Positions 1 to 4,835 of a DNA stretch of 5,416 bases are shown one piece after another (within the stretch, counting starts at the first letter, position 1; every line of letters begins with the position of its first letter). Source of the stretch: Hyphomicrobiales bacterium (GTDB taxonomy: Bacteria; Pseudomonadota; Alphaproteobacteria; Rhizobiales; Beijerinckiaceae); the NCBI GenBank assembly GCA_028865375.1, contig JAGWKJ010000178.1, positions 1 to 5,416 on the forward strand, read 5' to 3'. The translations under genes were made by a program, and so were the position numbers. Below the pieces are notes generated by a model. That model saw nothing but the letters and a program-made list of their open reading frames with translations, had not been told where the DNA came from and ran no database searches.

Positions 1-257
1 TCGAAATCCAGCACGCGGCGCCGGCGATCGTGGCGCGCGTCAACGCGCATCTCGGCTGGCGTTGCGTGGGTGCGATCGCGCTGCGGCAGGGCCCCGTGCG
101 CGGGGCCGTTCGCGCCCCCGCATCGCCCGTCCCCTCCGAGGAAGAAACCGCGCGCGCCGCCGCCGCGGCGGCAGAGGTCAAGGACGATTCGTTGCGCGCC
201 TCGCTGGCGAGGCTCGGCGCCGCGGCTTCGGCCGCCCGCCGGCCGCCCGCCCGATAG
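1..257 (+). CDS. DUF721 (DciA-like) protein, C-terminal part only
   Basis: This is the 3' end of a gene whose start lies left of the window; the frame is open from base 3 and gives 84 residues before the TAG stop at 255-257. The first visible residues, EIQHAAPAIVARVN, then HLGW and ALRQGP, resemble the end of the DUF721 domain of alphaproteobacterial proteins, where an ALE[IL]QH-type strand is followed by a helix and an [FL]G[YW]R-type segment. The last ~45 residues are low-complexity Ala/Arg/Glu-rich and probably disordered. DUF721 includes DciA, which helps load the replicative helicase DnaB in many bacteria; whether this short alphaproteobacterial form does the same is inference. A GTG at 30 opens the same frame but falls inside the domain, so it is not taken as the start. 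The dsbA-type gene next door supports the call, since DUF721 and this dsbA are neighbours in many alphaproteobacteria. Confidence 0.72.
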   Translation, partial: EIQHAAPAIVARVNAHLGWRCVGAIALRQGPVRGAVRAPASPVPSEEETARAAAAAAEVKDDSLRASLARLGAAASAARRPPAR

Positions 258-293
258 GCGCCGTCGAACCGCCTTGGCCTCGCCATGTCGGCG

Positions 294-322
294 TTGCCAT
301 ATGGCGGTGGCCGCACTAACAC
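294..322 (+). promoter_or_regulatory. weak promoter candidate for dsbA
   Basis: TTGCCAT at 294-300 is followed after 14 bases by ACTAACAC at 315-322. This roughly fits the housekeeping promoter pattern described for alphaproteobacteria such as Caulobacter (TTGACG-type -35, GCTANAWC-type -10). The match is imperfect in both boxes. A 10-bp palindrome, GCCATATGGC (296-305), overlaps the -35 box. If real, it would let dsbA be transcribed separately from the DUF721 gene, which ends 110 bases before the dsbA start. Confidence 0.28.
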
Positions 323-330
323 CGGCCGCT

Positions 331-354
331 GATCCTCCGTCCGCGCGGAGGATC
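331..354 (+). repeat. perfect 9-bp inverted repeat beside the dsbA ribosome binding site
   Basis: GATCCTCCG (331-339) and CGGAGGATC (346-354) are exact reverse complements separated by 6 bases. In RNA this gives a stable hairpin ending two bases before the probable Shine-Dalgarno GGAG (356-359), which sits 8 bases in front of the ATG at 368. The right arm itself contains GGAGGA (347-352), a stronger anti-16S match but 15 bases from the start. The left arm CCTCC would hide that purine tract. There is no T tract after the hairpin, so it does not look like an intrinsic terminator. Confidence 0.6.
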
Positions 355-367
355 CGGAGATCGACCC

Positions 368-1018
368 ATGCGCTCCTCGAACGCCTCGCGCCGAGCCTTC
401 CTCGCCGCGACCGCCGCCCTCGTCGCCGCCGGCGGCGCGCGCGCCCAGACCGCCGCCCCGGCGGAAACCGTGCCCATGATGAAACTGATGGCGCCCGCGC
501 CGCTGCCCGACATCGTCGAGGGCAAGGCCGACGCACCGGTCACCGTGATCGAATACGCCTCGATGACCTGCCCGCATTGCGCGCGCTTCCACAACGACGT
601 CTATCCGGCCTTCAAGGCGAAATACGTCGACACCGGCAAGGCGAAGTTCATCCTGCGCGAATTCCCGCTCGATCCGCTGGCCACCGCCGGCTTCATGCTG
701 GCGCGCTGCCAGGGTCCCGCCAAGCGCGACGCGATGGTCGACCTGCTGTTCGAGAAGCAGGACCAATGGGCCTATGTCGACAAGCCGATCGAGGCGCTGC
801 AAGGCTTGGTCAAGCAGGCCGGCGTGTCGCAATCGGACTTCGAGACCTGCCTGAAGAACCAGGACCTGCTGACCCAGGTCAACGGCCTGCGCGACGCGGC
901 CGGCAAGGACCTGAACATCGACGCCACGCCGACCTTCTTCTTCAACGGCGTCAAGCACACCGGCGAAGTCTCGCTCGACGAGATGGACAAGATCATCGCG
1001 CCGATGCTGAAATCGTGA
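368..1018 (+). CDS. dsbA: DsbA family thiol:disulfide oxidoreductase, Tat-type signal
   Basis: This 216-residue protein is predicted to be exported and to form disulfide bonds in periplasmic proteins. The N terminus carries SRRAFLA (residues 7-13), a twin-arginine motif, then an Ala-rich hydrophobic stretch and a likely cleavage site after ARA (residue 26). The thioredoxin-fold active site is C68-P-H-C71, the same CPHC as Escherichia coli DsbA, and the conserved cis-proline is in ATPT (P188). The helical insertion lies between them. Two more cysteines, C114 and C161, fit the second, structural disulfide known in alphaproteobacterial DsbA1-type proteins such as that of Wolbachia. The length is normal for the family (Thioredoxin_4/DsbA). 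The ATG at 368 is supported by GGAG at 356-359 and by the signal peptide starting there. The gene follows a DUF721 gene, a common arrangement in alphaproteobacteria. A reductase or isomerase role cannot be excluded from sequence, but CPHC favours oxidation. The symbol is family level. Confidence 0.9.
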   Translation: MRSSNASRRAFLAATAALVAAGGARAQTAAPAETVPMMKLMAPAPLPDIVEGKADAPVTVIEYASMTCPHCARFHNDVYPAFKAKYVDTGKAKFILREFPLDPLATAGFMLARCQGPAKRDAMVDLLFEKQDQWAYVDKPIEALQGLVKQAGVSQSDFETCLKNQDLLTQVNGLRDAAGKDLNIDATPTFFFNGVKHTGEVSLDEMDKIIAPMLKS

Positions 1019-1034
1019 GGCGCGCGCGTCGCGC

Positions 1035-1064
1035 TTGACGCCGCCGTCGGCGCGGGCCTATAGG
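1035..1064 (+). promoter_or_regulatory. sigma70-type promoter for rpsT
   Basis: TTGACG (1035-1040) and TATAGG (1059-1064) are 18 bases apart, a good match to a housekeeping promoter. The -10 box lies inside the palindrome GCCTATAGGC (1057-1066). The expected transcription start is near 1070-1073, leaving a leader of about 118 bases before the rpsT ATG. It is the best promoter-like pair I see in this gap. Confidence 0.65.
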
Positions 1065-1076
1065 CGGCGCAGGCAG

Positions 1077-1110
1077 GGCGTCCGCGTGCGGGCGCCTTTT
1101 GCTTTGCTTT
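1077..1110 (+). terminator. intrinsic terminator-like hairpin ahead of rpsT
   Basis: GGCGTCCGC (1077-1085) pairs with GCGGGCGCC (1088-1096), with one G-U pair; the innermost pair must open, leaving 8 bp and a 4-base loop. It is followed at once by TTTT and then by GCTTTGCTTTG (to 1111), a T-rich tail. It may end dsbA transcription, as the stop codon is about 60 bases upstream. However, it lies downstream of the promoter proposed for rpsT, so it would also be transcribed from that promoter and could act as an attenuator. The tail is interrupted by GC, so termination may be partial. Confidence 0.5.
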
Positions 1111-1117
1111 GAATTCG

Positions 1118-1161
1118 GGGCGCTTGCACGGCGCCCGGGCCAAACGCCGGTTGGACCGGCG
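1118..1161 (+). promoter_or_regulatory. structured rpsT leader with two hairpins
   Basis: Two further hairpins fill the leader before the rpsT ribosome binding site. GGGCGC (1118-1123) pairs with GCGCCC (1131-1136) around a 7-base loop. CGCCGGT (1145-1151) pairs exactly with ACCGGCG (1155-1161) around TGG. In addition, GGCGCCCG (1130-1137) is an exact complement of CGGGCGCC (1089-1096), the right arm of the upstream terminator-like hairpin, so alternative folds are possible. bS20 controls its own translation in Escherichia coli; a similar role here is inference. GC-rich DNA makes short hairpins by chance, which limits confidence. Confidence 0.4.
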
Positions 1162-1188
1162 CGGCCGAGCTGAGGACCGGAAACACAC

Positions 1189-1455
1189 ATGGCGAACACC
1201 TCTTCGGCCAAGAAGGCCGCCCGGCAGACGCTGCGCCGCACGGACGTAAACAAGTCGCGCCGCACCCAGATGCGGACCACCGTGCGCAAGGCCGAAGAAG
1301 CGATCGCCGGCGGCGTCGCCAAGGACGCCGACGCGGCGTTCCGCGAAGCGCAGGGCAAGCTCGCCCGCTCCGCGCAGAAGGGCCTCGTCCACAAGAACAC
1401 TGCGGCCCGGAAGGTCGCCCGCCTCGCCAAGCGCGTCAAAGCGCTGGCCAAGTAA
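1189..1455 (+). CDS. rpsT: 30S ribosomal protein bS20
   Basis: This 88-residue, very basic protein is ribosomal protein bS20, which binds 16S rRNA early in assembly of the small subunit. The N terminus MANTSSAKKAARQ and the repeated Lys/Arg-rich helices (SRRTQMRTTVRKAEEA, then KGLVHKNTAARKVARLAKRV) are typical of the family, and the length is the usual 86-90 residues. The protein should fold as a three-helix bundle. The ATG at 1189 gives the family's standard N terminus. Its nearest Shine-Dalgarno match, GAGGA (1172-1176), is 12 bases away, longer than usual, which could suit a controlled start. A promoter at 1035-1064 and a structured leader precede it, so it is probably transcribed alone. 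In many alphaproteobacteria rpsT lies just before dnaA; here the next gene is a nucleobase permease instead. Confidence 0.97.
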   Translation: MANTSSAKKAARQTLRRTDVNKSRRTQMRTTVRKAEEAIAGGVAKDADAAFREAQGKLARSAQKGLVHKNTAARKVARLAKRVKALAK

Positions 1456-1460
1456 GGCGC

Positions 1461-1547
1461 AAAATCGGGTCCGCAGCGATCAAAAGCGGGTTTCGGCGCC
1501 GTTTTTGGCGCCGCAACACGGATTTGCCGGTGGAAATCGCCGATTTT
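1461..1547 (+). repeat. nested inverted repeats after rpsT, possible terminator
   Basis: Inside the 192-base gap after rpsT, AAAATCGG (1461-1468) is the exact complement of CCGATTTT (1540-1547). Between them CGGCGCC (1494-1500) pairs with GGCGCCG (1507-1513) around GTTTTT. The inner hairpin is a plausible end point for the rpsT transcript, but it has no T tract behind it on either strand, so it is not a textbook intrinsic terminator. The outer pair spans 71 bases, which weakens the case for it as an RNA stem. No TTATCCACA-like DnaA box is present. Confidence 0.35.
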
Positions 1548-1550
1548 AAT
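1524..1550 (+). promoter_or_regulatory. weak promoter candidate for the NCS2 permease
   Basis: TTGCCG (1524-1529) lies 15 bases before TTTAAT (1545-1550), which matches five of six bases of TATAAT. The spacer is shorter than ideal. The pair sits in the only AT-rich patch of this gap (1541-1564). Just downstream is a small inverted repeat, TTCAT-TTTAG-ATGAA (1550-1564), which might be an operator. The resulting leader would be about 90 bases. I saw no known purine riboswitch pattern in it. Confidence 0.25.
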
Positions 1551-1647
1551 TCATTTTAGATGAACTAGCCTTGGCCGGACGACGCTCACCCGGTTAGGTT
1601 CGCCCCCAAGCGCCGACGCATCGCGTCAGGCGCAAGAGGGGGAAACG

Positions 1648-3039
1648 ATGGTCGATTCTGTGGCGACCGCCGAGACGGTCGATACGGTCCTTCCCGCGCC
1701 GCGATTGACGGCGCTCGGCCTGCAACACGTCCTCGTCATGTATTCGGGGGCGATCGCGGTCCCCTTCATCATCTCCAAGGCGCTCGGCCTGACGCCCGAC
1801 CAGCTCGTGCTGCTGTTGCGCGCGGACGTGTTCGCCTGCGGCCTAGCGACTTTGGTGCAGGCGTTTGGCTTGCCGGGAATCGGCATTCGCTTGCCCGTGA
1901 TGATGGGCGTCAGCTTCGCCTCGGTCGGCCCGATGTTCGCGATCATCGGCGCCGCCAAGGCGGCCGGCGGCGCGGGCTTCCAAGCGGCGGACGCGCTGCA
2001 ATTGATCTATGGCGCGGCGATCGTTGGCGGCGTGTTCGCGCTGCTGGTCGCGCCCTTCGTGCGCTCGCTGCTGCCGCTGTTCCCGCCGGTCGTGACCGGA
2101 ACGGTGATCGCGGTGATCGGCCTGTCGCTGATGGACATCGGCATCGGCTGGGCCGAAGGCAAGTTCACGCCGGCGCAGGGCGCGCTTTCGGGCTACGCGC
2201 TGGCGGCCTTCGTGCTGCTCGTGATTCTCGCGCTGACGAAATTCGGCAAGGGATTCGTCGTCAACGTCGCCGTGCTGCTCGGCATCGCCGCGGGCGCGGT
2301 CGTCGCCTGGGCGACCGGGTTCATGGACTTCGGCAACGTGGGTTCGGCGCCGTGGTTCGCGCTGGTGCCGCCGTTCCAGTTCGGCTTCCCGAAGTTCCAG
2401 TTCGCGGCCGATGCCACGTTCTGCGTGGTGATGATCGTGATCATGATCGAATCGACCGGCATGTTCCTCGCCGTCGGCGACATGGTCGGCAAGCCCGTCG
2501 ACGGCGCGGCGCTGACGCGCGGCCTGCGCGGCGACGGACTGGGCACGATTCTCGGAGCGATCTTCAACACGTTCCCCTACACCTCGTATTCGCAGAACGT
2601 CGGCCTCGTCGGCGTGACCGGCGTGCGCTCGCGTTTCGTGGCGGTGGCGGGCGGCGCCATCCTGCTGTTGCTCGGCCTCGTCCCCAAGCTGGCCGCGGTG
2701 GTAGCCTCGATCCCGACCCAAGTGCTGGGGGGCGCGGGCGTGGTGATGTTCGGCATGGTGATCGCCACCGGCGTCCGCATCCTGTCGCAGGTCGATTTCA
2801 AGGCAAACCGCAACAACCTGTTCATCGTGGCGATCTCGCTCGGGCTCGGTCTGGTGCCGACGCTCGAACCGGATTTCTTCAAGAACTTCCCGCCGGCGCT
2901 GTTCCCGATCCTGAAGTCGGGCATCATCTTGGCGACGGTCTCGGCCGTGCTGCTGAACGCGTATTTCAACGGCCTTGGCGACGCCGACGCTGCGGCCCAC
3001 GAACTCGAAACCGCGAGAATGCCCGCCAAGCAAGCGTAA
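1648..3039 (+). CDS. NCS2 (NAT) family nucleobase:cation symporter, xanthine/uric acid/uracil type
   Basis: This 463-residue inner-membrane protein imports a nucleobase together with a cation, as do UraA, XanQ and PbuX (NAT/NCS2, xanthine/uracil permease family). The first membrane segment carries the conserved Q26-H27. The eighth-segment glutamate is E268 in MIESTGMF, the next conserved acid is D296 in RGDGLGT, and the NAT signature Q316-N-x-G-x4-T-G325 is intact (SQNVGLVGVTG). These residues bind substrate in characterised relatives. The chain is Ala/Val/Leu-rich with the expected many membrane segments and normal length. The ATG at 1648 has a strong GAGGGGG-type Shine-Dalgarno at 1636-1642. 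QNVG with IESTG looks more like xanthine or uric acid carriers than uracil carriers, but substrate cannot be fixed from sequence and I give no symbol. No purine catabolism genes are visible nearby. Confidence 0.92.
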   Translation: MVDSVATAETVDTVLPAPRLTALGLQHVLVMYSGAIAVPFIISKALGLTPDQLVLLLRADVFACGLATLVQAFGLPGIGIRLPVMMGVSFASVGPMFAIIGAAKAAGGAGFQAADALQLIYGAAIVGGVFALLVAPFVRSLLPLFPPVVTGTVIAVIGLSLMDIGIGWAEGKFTPAQGALSGYALAAFVLLVILALTKFGKGFVVNVAVLLGIAAGAVVAWATGFMDFGNVGSAPWFALVPPFQFGFPKFQFAADATFCVVMIVIMIESTGMFLAVGDMVGKPVDGAALTRGLRGDGLGTILGAIFNTFPYTSYSQNVGLVGVTGVRSRFVAVAGGAILLLLGLVPKLAAVVASIPTQVLGGAGVVMFGMVIATGVRILSQVDFKANRNNLFIVAISLGLGLVPTLEPDFFKNFPPALFPILKSGIILATVSAVLLNAYFNGLGDADAAAHELETARMPAKQA

Positions 3040-3064
3040 ACGCCCGCCTCGGCCCGAGCCAAGA

Positions 3065-3090
3065 CCGCCCGCCGACGTCCCGGCGGGCGG
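3065..3090 (+). terminator. GC hairpin after the NCS2 permease, probable terminator
   Basis: CCGCCCGCCG (3065-3074) and CGGCGGGCGG (3081-3090) form a perfect 10-bp stem with a 6-base loop, starting 26 bases after the permease stop codon. The position and strength suggest transcription stops here, but the following bases (AATGACG) contain no T tract. A second small inverted repeat, ATGAC-GCGCG-GTCAT (3092-3106), follows directly. Together they separate the permease from the transporter operon downstream. Confidence 0.55.
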
Positions 3091-3123
3091 AATGACGCGC
3101 GGTCATGCCGCTCCGGCAGCGCC

Positions 3124-3137
3124 GTTTAGCAGTAAAC
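3124..3137 (+). repeat. small inverted repeat, possible operator
   Basis: GTTTA (3124-3128) and TAAAC (3133-3137) are exact complements separated by GCAG, and TTTT follows. The repeat lies in the relatively AT-rich stretch (3124-3173) upstream of the substrate-binding protein gene, where a promoter would be expected. I could not find a convincing -35/-10 pair; TTGTCA (3163-3168) is the best single -35-like box. An operator role is inference from position only. Confidence 0.3.
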
Positions 3138-3233
3138 TTTTGCGATAGCAGACGAATTTCGGTTGTCAGAATCCCCGGCCGTGACATGCTTGCCGTCGAC
3201 CGATTCGTGATCGTGATCGAGATGGCGCTTCCG

Positions 3234-4835
3234 ATGCCAACTTCCATTTCACGTGCGGCGATCGCCGCCGCGGTTTTCGCCGCCGCGTTCGCGGCATGCG
3301 CCGCTCCCGTTTCGGCGGCGCCGAGCGAATTTCGGCGCGGCCTGGCCGGAACGATCGCCACGCTCGACCCGCAGAAAGCGACGACCTTCGTCGAGGCTTC
3401 CGCGCTCGGCGACCTGTTCGAGGGCCTCGTCACGTTCGACGCGCGCGGCGCGCTGATCCCCGGGGCGGCGACGTCGTGGACCGTTTCGCCCGACGGGCTG
3501 ACGTACACCTTCGCGGTGCGCGAAGGGCGCTGGTCGAACGGCGATCCCCTGCGCGCGGGCGATTTCGTGTTCGCGTTCCGCAGGCTGTTCTCGCCCGCCA
3601 CCGGCGCGCCGACGGCGGGCCTGTTCGACGCCATCCTGGGCGCGCGCGCCGCGATGAAAGGCGGCGACCCCGCCAAGATCGGCGTCGCGGCGCCCGACGA
3701 CCGCACGCTGACGATCCGCCTCGCTCGGCCGACGCCCTATTTCCTGGCGCTGCTCGCCTTGCCCGCCGCTTCGCCGCTCGATCCCGCACAGGTCGCGCGC
3801 GACGGCGCCGACTTCGCGCGGGCGGGAAACCTCGCCACCGACGGCGCCTATCGCCTCGTCGATTTCGCGCCCAACGGCGCGATCACGCTGGCGCGCGACC
3901 CCGCGTTCCACGACGCGGCGCATGTCGCCATCGACGTCGAGCGGATCGACACGATCGAGGATCGCGCGCAAGGCCTGCGCCGCTTCGAGGCCGGCGCGCT
4001 CGACGCCTATGACGACGCCCCCTCGGGCGACCTCGCGGGCCTGCGGGCGCGGCTGGGCGACCGACTGCGCGTCTCGCCGTTCCCCGGGACGTTCTACCTG
4101 GCTCTCGATACGCGCCATCCGCCGTTCGACGATGCGCGGGTCAGGCGGGCCTTGTCGCTGGCCGTCGATCGCGGCACGCTCGCGCGCAAGGTCTGGGGCG
4201 GCGCGATGGCGCCGGCGACGGGCTTCGTGCCGCCGGGCCTCGGCGGCTACGCGCCCGCACAGGGTCCGTGGATCGGCCCCTCGCCCGCCGCGCGGATCGC
4301 CGAGGCGCGCCGCCTGCTCCATGCCGCGGGCTATGGCGAAGGCGGCAAGCCGCTGACCGTCGAGATCCGCTGCAACGCCTCTGAAAACAACCGCGCGACG
4401 ATGGTCCAGATCGCGGCCGACTGGGCGCGCGTCGGCGTCGGCGCGAGCGTGCGGATGTCCGACCTGAAATCGCATTTCGCGTTCCTGCGTTCGGGCGCTC
4501 CCTACGACGTCGCGCGCGCGGGATGGGTTTCGGACTACCCGGACGCGCAAGATTTCCTGTTCCTGCTCGGCAAGGACGCGGGCCCGCTCGATTATTCGCA
4601 TTACGCCGACCCGGTCTTCGAGGACCTGATGGCGCGCGCGGCGCGCGAGACCGTGCCCGCGGCGCGCTTCGCGCTCCTGCGCGCGGCGGAGACCAAGGCG
4701 CTCGCCGACGGACCCGTGATCCCCCTGCTCGACTATCGGTCGATCGATCTCGTCTCGCCGCGCGTCGTCGGCTGGATCGACAATCCGCTCGGCAAGCACC
4801 TGACGCGCTGGCTGCGCCTCGCGCCGGGGTCGTGA
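3234..4835 (+). CDS. peptide-type ABC transporter substrate-binding protein (SBP family 5, OppA-like)
   Basis: This is a periplasmic binding protein of the OppA/DppA group that captures short peptides or similar ligands for an ABC importer. From the ATG at 3234 it has 533 residues: a basic start (MPTSISR), an Ala-rich signal core, and likely cleavage after VSA or SAA (residues 26-29). Family marks in order are LDPQKAT (44-50), LFEGLV (61-66), SWTVSPDGLTYTF (81-93), a WSNGDPLRAGDFVFAFRR block (100-117), DGAYRL (203-208), RRALSLAVDR (304-313) and SDYPDAQDFL (433-442). The frame is open further back to an ATG at 3105, but that ATG lies inside a small inverted repeat and would put about 43 non-signal residues first; ATGs at 3186 and 3222 are also possible. 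A weak GAG (3219-3221) precedes 3234. C22 is preceded by FAA, a poor lipobox, so a soluble protein is more likely than a lipoprotein. The stop overlaps the next gene, so the two are coupled. Confidence 0.9.
   Translation: MPTSISRAAIAAAVFAAAFAACAAPVSAAPSEFRRGLAGTIATLDPQKATTFVEASALGDLFEGLVTFDARGALIPGAATSWTVSPDGLTYTFAVREGRWSNGDPLRAGDFVFAFRRLFSPATGAPTAGLFDAILGARAAMKGGDPAKIGVAAPDDRTLTIRLARPTPYFLALLALPAASPLDPAQVARDGADFARAGNLATDGAYRLVDFAPNGAITLARDPAFHDAAHVAIDVERIDTIEDRAQGLRRFEAGALDAYDDAPSGDLAGLRARLGDRLRVSPFPGTFYLALDTRHPPFDDARVRRALSLAVDRGTLARKVWGGAMAPATGFVPPGLGGYAPAQGPWIGPSPAARIAEARRLLHAAGYGEGGKPLTVEIRCNASENNRATMVQIAADWARVGVGASVRMSDLKSHFAFLRSGAPYDVARAGWVSDYPDAQDFLFLLGKDAGPLDYSHYADPVFEDLMARAARETVPAARFALLRAAETKALADGPVIPLLDYRSIDLVSPRVVGWIDNPLGKHLTRWLRLAPGS

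Noticed and set aside
70..1038. Plus-strand frame of 322 codons across DUF721 and dsbA
   Set aside because: It is out of frame with both supported genes, Arg/Pro-rich, and matches no family; the dsbA frame has a clear signal peptide and active site.
1098..1111. Short tandem repeat TTTGC-TTTGC-TTTG
   Set aside because: Only about three partial units; better explained as the T-rich tail of the terminator-like hairpin.
1456..1647. Possible replication origin next to rpsT
   Set aside because: rpsT is often near dnaA in alphaproteobacteria and the gap is AT-rich, but there is no TTATCCACA-like box on either strand and no dnaA in view.
1648..1837. Purine or other riboswitch controlling the permease
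   Set aside because: I saw no conserved aptamer pattern in the leader upstream of 1648 or at the start of the gene.
1843..3033. Long open frame (396 codons) on the minus strand
   Set aside because: It is antisense to the NCS2 permease; the translation is His/Arg/Asp/Glu-rich, as expected from the reverse complement of a membrane protein gene, and has no start signal.
3296..3300. Lipoprotein cysteine in the binding protein signal
   Set aside because: C22 is preceded by Phe-Ala-Ala rather than the usual Leu-Ala-Gly/Ala, and a better signal peptidase I site follows at VSA/SAA.
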